A stretch of 62,392 bases of DNA from Pirellulales bacterium. GTDB lineage: Bacteria > Planctomycetota > Planctomycetia > Pirellulales > JADZDJ01. A program made the position numbers and the translations under genes. This document shows, piece after piece, positions 53,099-62,108 of this stretch; the stretch's first letter is position 1; the number at the start of each line of letters is the position of its first letter. The notes under the pieces were generated by a model that saw only the letters and a program-made list of their open reading frames with translations, had not been told where the DNA came from and did no database searches. The stretch spans positions 1-62,392 of the forward strand of contig DASRSD010000137.1 of assembly GCA_035656635.1 (NCBI GenBank). The letters are read 5' to 3'.

Positions 53099-56000
53099 AT
53101 GACCGTCATTTACTTGCCACTCGCTTCTTTTGAGCGTAACAGTGTGTTGGCGCTCGTTTCCATGGCGCTGTGGGCTACCCTGGTGTTGGGCATCGCGTGG
53201 GGCGCCGTGGTTGCCTTACGACGTGCTTCGCCGGCCATGCGATATTGCGTTTGGCAATTTTCGCTTTTGAGTTTGCTGGTCGTGCCGCTGGTTTGCCTGC
53301 TGGCGCCAGGCATTCCGCTGGGTTTTTGGTCGCCGGCAACATCGCCCGCCACAGAAAACAGTGCCCAACCAGGCTTGTTAGCAAGCGCACCGATGACTCA
53401 CGCTCCGCTGCCTTCGGAAGATAACGTGCTACGCCAATTTTCGCTTGCCAGGCCGCAAACCGTCATGCCGCCGAGATTCCCGTCACCTTCGGAATCCGAA
53501 GCCGAGGCGAAAAAATCACCCTCTGTCGCGGCAGTTGTTGCCACCCAGTCAGCCCCAAACACCTCCGGGCTGCGCATTTCCTGGCAAGTCGGAGCGGTTT
53601 TGCTATGGATTAGCGGCGCTGTGGTTCACCTGTTATTTTTGCTGTATTCCATTGCTTGTGCGCGAAACGTTGCTCGCCGGGCTGTACCGATCGCCAATGC
53701 GCAATTTCATGCGGCGTTGAACGATTCGCAACTTCGGCTGGTCGGAAGCCGAAACGTCCATTTGCTAAAATCGACCGAAACCAAAATTCCTGTCGTCATC
53801 GGAGTATTTTGGCCACGAATTCTGTTGCCTGCGGATGTTTGCCGTTGGTCTACAAGCCGTCTACGGATGGTGTTGTCGCACGAATTGGCTCACGTCCAGC
53901 GGCGCGATGTCTTGTGGCAGCTTATTGCCCGCACCGTTGCCGCCGGCTATTGGTTCCATCCGCTGGTGTGGATTGCCGTGCGCTCCATGCGGCGGGAGCG
54001 AGAACAAGCTTGCGATAACCAGGTATTGTTGATGGGGATTACGTCGGTGGATTATGCGGCGGGATTAGTCGAAGTGGCGGCTTTGTTGCTGGGCAGTAAA
54101 AAAACGCTGACCGGCGGCATCGGCATGATTCAACCCTCGCAATTGGAAGGACGAGTACGGGCCATCCTCGACAAAACTTCCGCGCGCAATCCGGTTTCCG
54201 TTTGGGCGCGCCGCATGATTCTACTGGCCACCGCATGCGTTGTGCTAACGTTGGGACTGCTGCGGCCGTTTAGCCCGGTTCCCAGCCGCGCGGCGGATCA
54301 GCCGATTGCAGAAAGCAAACCGGCCGCGCCCGCTAAACCGCCGGTCGACACAGAGAAAACCAGCCCCGAAGTAAAGTCAGAAACCAAGTCCGACACAGTC
54401 GCCGATTCGACCAAGAAACTGCTGTTCGACGAGGAGGGCAACCAGCCGACCAAAGGCAGCATCCGGATTCATGTGGTCGATTTCCAAGGCCAGCCGCTTT
54501 CCGATGCCAAAATTACCGTCTCCGTGGCAACTCACGACGATAAGTTCAAAAACAAGCGAGATTACATCACCGATGCCGATGGTCAAGTAAATGCCGACTT
54601 GCCCAGCACGCTATACATTCTGCGTTTGTGGGCCAACAAGTCTGGTTATGTTTCCGGCTTCCACGGTTGGGAAAAAGATCCGCCTGCCAAGCGGAAGCCC
54701 GTTCCGGAAGAATTTACGTTCCATTTGAAAACAGGTACCGTGATGGGTGGAACGGTGGTGGATGAAGAAGGCAAACCCATTGCCGGGGCGACCGTAACCA
54801 TTAACAGCGACCCCGGCGGATTGCTGGCGTACGACGACTTGAAAACTGATGCCGAAGGCCGCTGGAAATTAGGCACGGCGCCGCCAGGAGATAAGCTGGT
54901 CATCCACGTCATAGCCAGCCATCCAGATTTCATCAGCGTGCGTTCCTATTATGACATGAACTTGGATGACCGTGTTCCAATCGAACAATTGCGCAATCAA
55001 ACCGCCAGCATTGTGCTAAAACGTGGCGTGCATGTGACCGGCATCGTGACCGATCCGGATGGCAAACCGGTGGCCAAAGCGCTGGCTATTTGGGGAGATC
55101 GACCCTATTGGGAACACAAGCCGCAGCAGGAAGTGCATACCGACGACCAGGGAGTGTATCACTTACCCCCTTTGCCGCCCGGACCCATGCGAGTAACCAT
55201 TGTCGCCCAAGGCTGGATGCCTGACATGCGGCAGATTGAAATTAAGCCAAATTTAGCGCCGGTGGATTTTCAATTGAAGCCGGGAAAAACGTTGCGAATT
55301 CGATTGGTGGACCACGATGGCACGCCGGTGACCGATGCCCTGTTTCACATTGAAAACTGGCATGGCGCGCAATCGCTGTACAACGATAAGCATTCCAACG
55401 TCATCGATTCCAAAATTCCGCGCTACCCGGACAAAAACGGCATTTACGAGTGGACCTGGGCACCGGACGACGCGGTTAAATTTCACGTTTCGGCCGAGGG
55501 AGATTTCGCCGCGCCGGAAGTCGACTTCACGGCCGACGATCAAGAGCACGTGTTCACGCTCCCGCCGTTGTTGCGCATTTCGGGCCATGTGACCGATGCC
55601 AATACAGGCCAACCGATCGATAAATTCACGATCGTGCCGGTGGAAGAGTTGGGCGAGAATTTGCTGGTGACGCTTCGCCCGAAGGCGAAAGAACAAACTG
55701 GCGGGCAATTCGTGCTGGATAAATTGGATCGGACCGATGTGGCTCATCGGGTGCGCGTCGAAGCCCACGGTTATCGGTCTGCGATCAGTGGATTGTTTCA
55801 TGTGGGGGACAAAAACACGACGGCCGATTTCCAACTGCAACCGGCGCCGGCAGCCAGCGGTCGAGTGCTGGATGCGGAAGGCCAGCCGGTAAAGGGCGCC
55901 AAAGTTTTTTTGGCGACCAAAACGCAGCAGCTCGATAATCCTGAAAGCGACCAGCATGAAATGTTCAGCGATAATTTTTGTTTGGAGACTAACGCGCAAG

Positions 56001-57268
56001 GAGAATTTGCTTTTCCCGCACAATGTGAACGATATATCGTGATGGTAATTCATGATGCGGGCTATGCCGAGCTTGATTTGCAGCCCGATCAGATTCCCGG
56101 CGACATGAAATTGGAAAAGTGGGCCCGCATTGAAGGAAACTTGTGGCAAGCGGGCCAGCCGGCGGCGAAGGCGCAAATCGACTTCGATCCGCTGCACTGT
56201 AACTTTTTTCGGATGGGTGACATGCCGTACATTGCCGACCACGATGGCACGCAAACCGACGAGCATGGCCACTTTGTGCTGGAGCGCGTGCCGCCGATCA
56301 AATGTTCTGTTTCCGCTGAGCTGTCACCGTGGCAAAACTATCCGATTACATCCAGCCAGCACGTTCCCTTGAATTTGCAGCCGGGCCAAACGGTGATGCT
56401 CAATCTCGGTGGCGACGGCGCGCAAATGAAAGGGCAAGTAAAGTTGGCCGGTGAAAAAGCCGACAATTTCGATTTGAATTGGTCATTGAATTATCTGCTC
56501 CGTAAAGCACCTGGAATTGAACCGCCTGCGGAACTATCGAACACGGAATTCAATTGGCGGTACGGCTGGAGCGAGGTGTGGTGTGACAGTCAAGAAGGGA
56601 ACGTCTATCGTTCCACGTTGAACCATTATTTTGTGCGGCTGAATTCCGATGGCAAGCTGCTCATCAGCGGCGTGCCAGCCGGCGAATATGAACTAGCACT
56701 GCGCATTTACGAACATAAAGAGCCCACGGCCTGCATGGTTAATCCGGTAGGATCGAAGATTGTTTCGTTTCAGGTGACCGAGGCCGATGTGGCCAAAGGC
56801 ACGCTCGATTTGGGCACGATTACAGTCGATGCTACGCGGGGATCGCAACTTGGTGACAGGATGCCTGATTTTGAATTTCAAACGCTAGACGGGGCGAAAA
56901 AGAAGCTCAGCGATTTTCGTGGCCAATACGTGCTGATCGATTTTTGGGCCACCTGGTGCAATTCGTGTGTTGCCGAGTTGCCGCAGCTACAATCGTTGCA
57001 AGATCAACCTAGCGCTAGCGGAAAACTCGCCGTGCTTGGCGTTAACCTGGACTCCGATCAATCCGCGGCCCGTGCATTCATCCAGCGACATCCTTTACCG
57101 GTGATGCAGGGATTTTTGGAAGAGGGGCCACCAGCGAAGGATTTGACTTGTTGGGCTGCCAGTTCCATCCCGTCGTACATTCTGATTTCGCCGGACGGAA
57201 AATTGGTGCAAAAAAGCTTTTCACTCAGCGAGATCAAAGACAAACTGGCCGCGCTCATGGCTCACTAG
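53099..57268 (+). CDS. BlaR1-like M56 metallopeptidase fused to beta-sandwich repeats and a thioredoxin domain
   Basis: A 1389-residue protein. Residues 1-330 are the membrane-embedded M56 peptidase, with several hydrophobic segments and the zinc motif HELAH at 261-265. A further membrane segment lies near 370-390 (ILLATACVVLTLGLL). About 850 residues of carboxypeptidase-regulatory/CnaB-like beta-sandwiches follow (repeated GTVVDEEGKPIAGATVTI, GIVTDPDGKPVAKALAIW, GRVLDAEGQPVKGAKVFL). The last 150 residues are a TlpA-like thioredoxin domain with WCNSC at 1286-1290. The peptidase likely cleaves BlaI, while the outer domains may sense envelope or redox state; the coupling is inferred. Confidence 0.85.
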   Translation: MTVIYLPLASFERNSVLALVSMALWATLVLGIAWGAVVALRRASPAMRYCVWQFSLLSLLVVPLVCLLAPGIPLGFWSPATSPATENSAQPGLLASAPMTHAPLPSEDNVLRQFSLARPQTVMPPRFPSPSESEAEAKKSPSVAAVVATQSAPNTSGLRISWQVGAVLLWISGAVVHLLFLLYSIACARNVARRAVPIANAQFHAALNDSQLRLVGSRNVHLLKSTETKIPVVIGVFWPRILLPADVCRWSTSRLRMVLSHELAHVQRRDVLWQLIARTVAAGYWFHPLVWIAVRSMRREREQACDNQVLLMGITSVDYAAGLVEVAALLLGSKKTLTGGIGMIQPSQLEGRVRAILDKTSARNPVSVWARRMILLATACVVLTLGLLRPFSPVPSRAADQPIAESKPAAPAKPPVDTEKTSPEVKSETKSDTVADSTKKLLFDEEGNQPTKGSIRIHVVDFQGQPLSDAKITVSVATHDDKFKNKRDYITDADGQVNADLPSTLYILRLWANKSGYVSGFHGWEKDPPAKRKPVPEEFTFHLKTGTVMGGTVVDEEGKPIAGATVTINSDPGGLLAYDDLKTDAEGRWKLGTAPPGDKLVIHVIASHPDFISVRSYYDMNLDDRVPIEQLRNQTASIVLKRGVHVTGIVTDPDGKPVAKALAIWGDRPYWEHKPQQEVHTDDQGVYHLPPLPPGPMRVTIVAQGWMPDMRQIEIKPNLAPVDFQLKPGKTLRIRLVDHDGTPVTDALFHIENWHGAQSLYNDKHSNVIDSKIPRYPDKNGIYEWTWAPDDAVKFHVSAEGDFAAPEVDFTADDQEHVFTLPPLLRISGHVTDANTGQPIDKFTIVPVEELGENLLVTLRPKAKEQTGGQFVLDKLDRTDVAHRVRVEAHGYRSAISGLFHVGDKNTTADFQLQPAPAASGRVLDAEGQPVKGAKVFLATKTQQLDNPESDQHEMFSDNFCLETNAQGEFAFPAQCERYIVMVIHDAGYAELDLQPDQIPGDMKLEKWARIEGNLWQAGQPAAKAQIDFDPLHCNFFRMGDMPYIADHDGTQTDEHGHFVLERVPPIKCSVSAELSPWQNYPITSSQHVPLNLQPGQTVMLNLGGDGAQMKGQVKLAGEKADNFDLNWSLNYLLRKAPGIEPPAELSNTEFNWRYGWSEVWCDSQEGNVYRSTLNHYFVRLNSDGKLLISGVPAGEYELALRIYEHKEPTACMVNPVGSKIVSFQVTEADVAKGTLDLGTITVDATRGSQLGDRMPDFEFQTLDGAKKKLSDFRGQYVLIDFWATWCNSCVAELPQLQSLQDQPSASGKLAVLGVNLDSDQSAARAFIQRHPLPVMQGFLEEGPPAKDLTCWAASSIPSYILISPDGKLVQKSFSLSEIKDKLAALMAH

Positions 57269-58211
57269 CGGAGCGCTGCGAAGATTGCTTTGGCCGCTGT
57301 GCAGGATCGTTCTTATCGGAGGGTGCATCAACCGATTTCGATTCATTTTCCGCAGCGGGCGGAAATAGGTTGTCGTACCGCGTTTGGCCCAGCCGGACGA
57401 CGACAAGTTTTTGCTGCACTTCGTCGGAATCTGGCTGCGGTTCGGTGAAGAAGTAATGGCCCAAGGTGCCGGGACGTTCGGGTGACGCGGTAAGCACCAG
57501 CATTTGGCTGGGCTCCAAAGTGGCATCGAACGCCAAGCGTTCGAACACGCGCTTGGGTTTTCCTGATTGCGGAAGAATGCGGCCATCTTCGGAAATCCAT
57601 TCCTGTCGCGGCTCGCCATACTGCAATTCCGGGGTGAGATGCAGCGTGACTCGCCGATCGCCCAATGCCTCGGCTTTGGCGGCCAAAATGCCTTGCGCTT
57701 GTTGATACGTATGGCCGCTGACTTCGCCGTGCTCGTTCATCAGCAGCGGCACTTCAGGATAGATGTTGGAAGCGATGATTTCTCCTCGCCACCCGGAATG
57801 CAATTGCATTTGTTGACGGCTGACCGGCGAAGCTTTTTCCAGGCGGGCCGCCGCTTCCGTCATGGTGGCGGGCTTTTTCTCCGCGGCAGCAAGTTTTCGG
57901 GCCAAGGGCGCCGGCAGCTCGCCGCTAATGACGCCTGCGCGAAAGCCATTTTCGCCAAGTGCCCGCCGCGTTGCCAAGGGAATTTGCTGTTCATCAATTT
58001 GGTCCCACAGCATGCCGTTGAGTTCTTCGTCGTGAGGCGAAAACCGAATGGAAATAATTTCCAATTGCACGCCGTCGTCGACCATATCGAGCGGCTTCAA
58101 GAGCGACGGCTCATGTGCCGCAGTGCTAGATGCCCAACGGCAACCGGAAAGCCCGGTCGCCATCGTCAGCGTCAAGCAGCAACAAAAAAATCGAAGCGTA
58201 GCGCGCAGCAT
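57255..58211 (-). CDS. Hypothetical lipoprotein
   Basis: A 318-residue protein. The start at 58211 (MLRATLRFFCCCLTLTMATG) gives a signal peptide with a lipobox LSGC. The mature part begins RWASSTAAHEPSLLKPLDMV and has regions such as DDGVQLEIISIRFSPHDEEL followed by NGMLWDQIDEQQIPLATRRA. A C-terminal acidic, Pro-rich tail (KNDPAQRPKQSSQRSASEP) looks disordered. No family is recognised. It converges on the M56 fusion gene with a 14-bp overlap. It is likely anchored in the outer or cytoplasmic membrane; function unknown. Confidence 0.65.
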   Translation of the reverse strand: MLRATLRFFCCCLTLTMATGLSGCRWASSTAAHEPSLLKPLDMVDDGVQLEIISIRFSPHDEELNGMLWDQIDEQQIPLATRRALGENGFRAGVISGELPAPLARKLAAAEKKPATMTEAAARLEKASPVSRQQMQLHSGWRGEIIASNIYPEVPLLMNEHGEVSGHTYQQAQGILAAKAEALGDRRVTLHLTPELQYGEPRQEWISEDGRILPQSGKPKRVFERLAFDATLEPSQMLVLTASPERPGTLGHYFFTEPQPDSDEVQQKLVVVRLGQTRYDNLFPPAAENESKSVDAPSDKNDPAQRPKQSSQRSASEP

Positions 58212-58351
58212 CGCTCTTGAAGAAATATAATTTGATAGAATCCGCGGAACGAAAAGAACGGCCAGAGAAGCGCCCATGCAGGGCCGCGTAGATTAAACGG
58301 CGGCGCAAGCGGCGTCAATCCGAGAGAGGCAATGCTAGCACCGCCGAAGCG

Positions 58352-58945
58352 TTACGATTTGGCCGCAGCTGGTTCGCCTTCGAACTTGGGCGCCTGAGGA
58401 GCTTTAGCGCCGCGATCGCGCACACCGACAAACTCCAAAATAGCCCGGGTGCCAGCATCTCCCAACCGCGGCTTGGCCAACCGCATAATGCGCGTGTAGC
58501 CGCCCATGCGATCGATAAATCGTGGGGCAACCACTTCAAAGCAAACATTGGCGGCTTGCTTGCGTCCCAACAGGCGAACCAGCCGGCGCCGAGTAAGAAC
58601 GACAGGAGCCATGGCGGCGGCCCATTTTTGCCACTGCTTGCTTTTGCGCCACTTTCGCCATTCATCACTGTTGCGATCGGCTGAAGTGCCGAGCTTATTG
58701 GCTTCATCGAGAGCCGCTTGTGCGCGGCAGGCGATGCTAATACAGCGTTCCACCAAAGGGCGCACTTCTTTTGCCTTCTGAATGGTAGTAACGATGCGGC
58801 CTTTTACCTTCGGCGCTTGCTTCTCGTCGAGGAATTCGTCTTTATCGAGCTCAGTTAAAAACAGCGCGCTGGCCAAATTTCGCAATAGCGCCTTGCGGTG
58901 CGATGGCGAGCGTCCCAAAACTCGGCCCAATCTACGATGTCGCAT
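58352..58945 (-). CDS. rplQ: 50S ribosomal protein L17, enlarged
   Basis: A 197-residue L17, against about 120-130 in most bacteria. The conserved ends are MRHRRLGRVLGRSPSHRKAL at the start and FEVVAPRFIDRMGGYTRIMR with AILEFV at the back. Between them, residues about 80-115 are an insert (TSADRNSDEWRKWRKSKQWQ and KWAAAMAPVVLTRRRL) rich in Trp, Lys and Arg, and there is a 25-residue C-terminal extension. L17 lines the exit-tunnel region of the large subunit. It is the last gene of the rpsM-rplQ cluster, about 50 bp after rpoA. Confidence 0.93.
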   Translation of the reverse strand: MRHRRLGRVLGRSPSHRKALLRNLASALFLTELDKDEFLDEKQAPKVKGRIVTTIQKAKEVRPLVERCISIACRAQAALDEANKLGTSADRNSDEWRKWRKSKQWQKWAAAMAPVVLTRRRLVRLLGRKQAANVCFEVVAPRFIDRMGGYTRIMRLAKPRLGDAGTRAILEFVGVRDRGAKAPQAPKFEGEPAAAKS

Positions 58946-58997
58946 GACAGTGAAATCTTTCTATTGTTATCCGTGCAATTGACAAAGTGCGGTTCCA

Positions 58998-59987
58998 TTA
59001 CACGGCGGCCGGCACGCGCATGCCCAAGCGCAGGCCCAACTCAGTCAGCTTATCTTTGATTTCGCGCAGTGTAGTTTCGCCGAAGTTACGCACTTCCAGC
59101 AATTGATCTTCGGAGCGTTGAACCAGGTCGCGCACGGTTTGAATGCCCTCGCTTTCGAGGCAGTTCATGGCGCGTACCGATAATTTCAAGTCGGCCAGCG
59201 GCATACCGAGCTTTTGCTCGGCCGCGCCGTCGATGGGGCCACCCGAGCTTCCCGTCCGCCCCACTCCACTGACGCGGGCGCCTAGCTCGGCATATTGCAC
59301 AAACGGGTTCAAATGCTTGCGCAAAACTTTGGCCGATTCAACCAGCGCCATTTCCGGACCGATGGAGCCGTTGGTCCAAATTTCAGTCGTCAGCTTATCG
59401 TAATTGGTTTTCTGGCCGACGCGGGTTTCTTCAATTTCGTAACGCACGCGCAGCACGGGGCTGAACACGGCATCGACCGGAATGATGCCGATTTCCTGCA
59501 CGTTGGGGCTGTGTTCGCTGGCGGGGACATAACCGCGGCCGTTTTCGATGACCATTTCCATAACAAACGGCACATCGTCAGTGAGCGTGGCTAAAATGTG
59601 GTTCTTATTGATGATTTCCACCGTGTCGTCGGTTTGCACGTCGGCGCCGCTTACCACGCCGCGCGTGTTCTTTTCGATCCGCAGCACCTTGGTTTGATCG
59701 GTAAAGTTTTTCACCACCAACGATTTCACGTTCAAAACCACGTCGGTCATATCTTCCACGACGCCGGGCAGCGTGGTGAATTCGTGCTGCGCTCCGTGAA
59801 TTTTAATTTGGGTGACCGCGCTGCCTTCCAGGCTGGACAGCAAGATGCGCCGCAAGGAATTACCGATAGTGACGCCAAAGCCGCGTTCAAACGGCTCGGC
59901 CACAAATTTTCCGTACGTGGCCGACAACGTTTTCACGTCGCAAACCACTTGGCTGGGCAGCTCTAATCCACGCCAGCGAATATGCAT
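58998..59987 (-). CDS. rpoA: RNA polymerase alpha subunit
   Basis: A 329-residue alpha subunit. The N-terminal dimerisation domain carries [25 protein letters not shown] (split here by writing its two halves: [20 protein letters not shown] and [11 protein letters not shown]), and the C-terminal domain [20 protein letters not shown] with [14 protein letters not shown] binds UP elements and activators. The start ([10 protein letters not shown]) has an AGGAGG site. A repeat-bearing spacer of about 100 bp separates it from rpsD. Confidence 0.96.
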   Translation of the reverse strand: MHIRWRGLELPSQVVCDVKTLSATYGKFVAEPFERGFGVTIGNSLRRILLSSLEGSAVTQIKIHGAQHEFTTLPGVVEDMTDVVLNVKSLVVKNFTDQTKVLRIEKNTRGVVSGADVQTDDTVEIINKNHILATLTDDVPFVMEMVIENGRGYVPASEHSPNVQEIGIIPVDAVFSPVLRVRYEIEETRVGQKTNYDKLTTEIWTNGSIGPEMALVESAKVLRKHLNPFVQYAELGARVSGVGRTGSSGGPIDGAAEQKLGMPLADLKLSVRAMNCLESEGIQTVRDLVQRSEDQLLEVRNFGETTLREIKDKLTELGLRLGMRVPAAV

Positions 59988-59994
59988 ATAGGCC

Positions 59995-60090
59995 TCCTAG
60001 TGTGTCTAGTGTCTGGGTGCCTGCTGTCTAAAATCGTCGGCCGCCCAGGGCCGCTTGCCAGACACCAGACACTCAGAAACAAAGACACTC
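59995..60090. repeat. Intergenic repeat with inverted AGACACC arms between rpsD and rpoA
   Basis: The arms near 60004-60023 (GTCTAGTGTCTGGGTGCCTG) and 60058-60077 (CCAGACACCAGACACTCAGA) are imperfect inverted copies around a GC-rich centre. The same word-like family occurs in the next r-protein spacer (61190-61288). It separates genes that are usually tightly packed. Confidence 0.55.
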
Positions 60091-60717
60091 TTACTTCGAA
60101 CACAACTCCACAATCAAATTCGCTTGAATTCCCCCCAGCGAGCAATCTTCCGCGCTCGGCAAGCGGTTGACGTGGCCCTCGGGAATGGCGCCTTCAATGC
60201 GCGACAGAAAATCGGGAATGTCGCGATGATATTCCGCCACGCAGGCTTGCACGGCCTGCAAGCTTTTGCCGCGATTTTTAGCGCGGATGACATCGCCCAC
60301 GTGCACCAAGTAACTGGGAATATCGCAGCGATGGCCGTTCACCGTAATGTGACCATGCCGAATGATTTGGCGCGCCTGTGCCCGCGACAAGCCGAAACCA
60401 AGCCGGCAGACGATGTTATCAAGCCGGCGCTCCAGCAAGCTCATCAGCGCCTCGCCCGTGTTTCCTTTTCCCTTGACGGCCCGCTGGTAATAGCCACGGA
60501 ACTGGCGTTCCAGCACGCCATAATAATGCTTTACTTTTTGCTTTTCGCGCAAGTGAATGCCGTAATCGGTAAGCTTGCCGCGGCGAGAAGCCATGCCCGG
60601 TGGGGTTTCGCGCCGTTCAATGGCGCACTTGGGCGTATCGCATCGAGTACCTTTCAAAAATAGCTTTAACCCGTCGCGGCGGCACAAACGGCAAACTGGT
60701 CCAGTGGTACGAGCCAT
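60091..60717 (-). CDS. rpsD: 30S ribosomal protein S4
   Basis: A 208-residue S4. The N-terminal Cys4 zinc ribbon is present (C-x2-C in CRLCRRDG and C-x4-C in TRCDTPKC), so it is the zinc-bound form. The S4 RNA-binding domain is LLERRLDNIVCRLGFGLSRA, QARQIIRHGHITVNGHRCDI. It is a primary 16S rRNA-binding protein and, in many bacteria, a translational regulator of its operon. Length is normal. Confidence 0.96.
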   Translation of the reverse strand: MARTTGPVCRLCRRDGLKLFLKGTRCDTPKCAIERRETPPGMASRRGKLTDYGIHLREKQKVKHYYGVLERQFRGYYQRAVKGKGNTGEALMSLLERRLDNIVCRLGFGLSRAQARQIIRHGHITVNGHRCDIPSYLVHVGDVIRAKNRGKSLQAVQACVAEYHRDIPDFLSRIEGAIPEGHVNRLPSAEDCSLGGIQANLIVELCSK

Positions 60718-60792
60718 GATTTCGCAGAGATAAAATGTAAAATAGGGTGTGATGGAAAATGATATTCGAAGTTTTTTGATAACCGCGCGCGG

Positions 60793-61176
60793 CTAAACAC
60801 GGCGCCGCTTCGGCGGGCGGCAACCGTTGTGCGGCAGCGGCGTGATGTCTTCAATCGATTTGATCGTGAGGCCCGCGGCCTGTAACGCCGTAATGGCGCT
60901 TTCCCGGCCGCTGCCGGGACCTTTGACTTTGACTTCCACTTCTTTCACGCCAAATTTCGATGCCTTTTCCGCAGCCTGCTGGGCGGCCATTTGACCAGCA
61001 AACGGCGTGCTTTTGCGCGAGCCTTTGAAACCTGTGGTGCCGGCGCTGGCCCAACACAAGGCATCTCCCTTGGTGTCAGTAATGGTGACGGTCGTGTTGT
61101 TGAACGTGGCCTTAATGTAGGCGATGCCCACGGTCACATTCCGCCGCGCTTTACGTTTAGTTTTCGCTACAGCCAT
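60793..61176 (-). CDS. rpsK: 30S ribosomal protein S11
   Basis: A 127-residue S11 with the standard features [60 protein letters not shown] and the closing [12 protein letters not shown]. It lies on the platform of the small subunit next to S7 and S18. It lies 75 bp upstream of rpsD. Confidence 0.97.
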   Translation of the reverse strand: MAVAKTKRKARRNVTVGIAYIKATFNNTTVTITDTKGDALCWASAGTTGFKGSRKSTPFAGQMAAQQAAEKASKFGVKEVEVKVKGPGSGRESAITALQAAGLTIKSIEDITPLPHNGCRPPKRRRV

Positions 61177-61189
61177 AATTGAGTTTCTA

Positions 61190-61288
61190 CTTCTCTATGT
61201 ATCTGGTGGTCTGGTTTATCTGGTGCCAAGCCGATGAGGGATTCCGATGTCTGCAACTAGGCACAACAGACACCAAGACACCCTCACG
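61190..61288. repeat. Intergenic repeat with inverted AGACACC arms between rpsM and rpsK
   Basis: Arms at about 61199-61227 (with TCTGGTGGTCTGGTTTATCT) and 61260-61282 (GCACAACAGACACCAAGACA) are imperfect inverted copies. It is related in sequence style to 59995-60090. Confidence 0.5.
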
Positions 61289-61672
61289 TTACTTCATGTC
61301 CTTCACGCCTTTCTTGCCGGCCACAGTTTTCTTGGGGCCTTTGCGTGTTCTGGCGTTCGTGCGGGTTCGCTGTCCACGAACCGGCAAGCCACGCCGATGC
61401 CGCACGCCCCGGTAGCAGCCGATATCTTTTAGTCGGGCAATGTTCTGTGTTAGCTGCCGCCGCAACTGGCCTTCGGCCGTGTAATCTTTATCCAACAGCG
61501 CCGCCATGCGAGCGACTTCGTCTTCGTGCAAATCGCGAGCCCGGGCTTGGGCATCCACGCCCGCCTTGTGACACAGCTCGCGCGCTACGTGCGGTCCAAC
61601 GCCGTACAAATATTGCAACGAAATAAACGTCGGTTTGTCTGGCGGAATATCAACGCCTAAAAGACGTGGCAT
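61289..61672 (-). CDS. rpsM: 30S ribosomal protein S13
   Basis: A 127-residue S13. It starts MPRLLGVDIPPDKPTFISLQ and has YLYGVGPHVARELCHKAGVD, the helix-two-turn-helix region, and the basic tail RGVRHRRGLPVRGQRTRTNA followed by RTRKGPKKTVAGKK. It contacts the P-site tRNA and the head of the subunit. The gene is first after rpmJ in this cluster. Confidence 0.97.
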   Translation of the reverse strand: MPRLLGVDIPPDKPTFISLQYLYGVGPHVARELCHKAGVDAQARARDLHEDEVARMAALLDKDYTAEGQLRRQLTQNIARLKDIGCYRGVRHRRGLPVRGQRTRTNARTRKGPKKTVAGKKGVKDMK

Positions 61673-61790
61673 GTGTTTTTTCGAGTCTAATTTCTAGGGG
61701 TAAGTTTTCTGAAGAACGGATTGAGTGTCATTCGCCCTTGGTGCTTGGCTTGCCGACAAAACATTTCAGGACAGGTGACAATCGGTTGTG

Positions 61791-61904
61791 TTATCCTTGC
61801 CGTTGTTTGTGGCGCGGATTATTGCACACCACATACACCACTCCGCGGCGGCGGACAATTTTGCAATGGTCGCACAGGCGTTTGACACTAGCGCGGATTT
61901 TCAT
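61791..61904 (-). CDS. rpmJ: 50S ribosomal protein L36
   Basis: A 37-residue protein: [20 protein letters not shown] then [17 protein letters not shown]. The zinc ligands C-x2-C, C and H are all present, so this is the zinc-bound form. It is too short for many ORF filters. It lies about 120 bp before rpsM and about 205 bp after map. Confidence 0.95.
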   Translation of the reverse strand: MKIRASVKRLCDHCKIVRRRGVVYVVCNNPRHKQRQG

Positions 61905-62108
61905 ATTCTCGTTTTCCTTGGCGACGCGAACTTCGCAGCAACGCCGTGCTCCGTCGACACTTCCGCCCGGGCTGAAAGCCCTTCAGTATATGGTTTGGCA
62001 CGGAATTTGTTCAAGGGCTCAAAATTACCTATTTCTGGGCCTTTTTCCAAAAAAAGACCCCCATTCCGCAGGCATCTGCTTTACGTGCGGCATTCTTTGA
62101 AAGCAGCC

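Noticed and set aside
55253-56272. 339-codon frame antisense to the M56 fusion gene
   Set aside because: Shadow of the conserved beta-sandwich repeats; no recognisable protein features.
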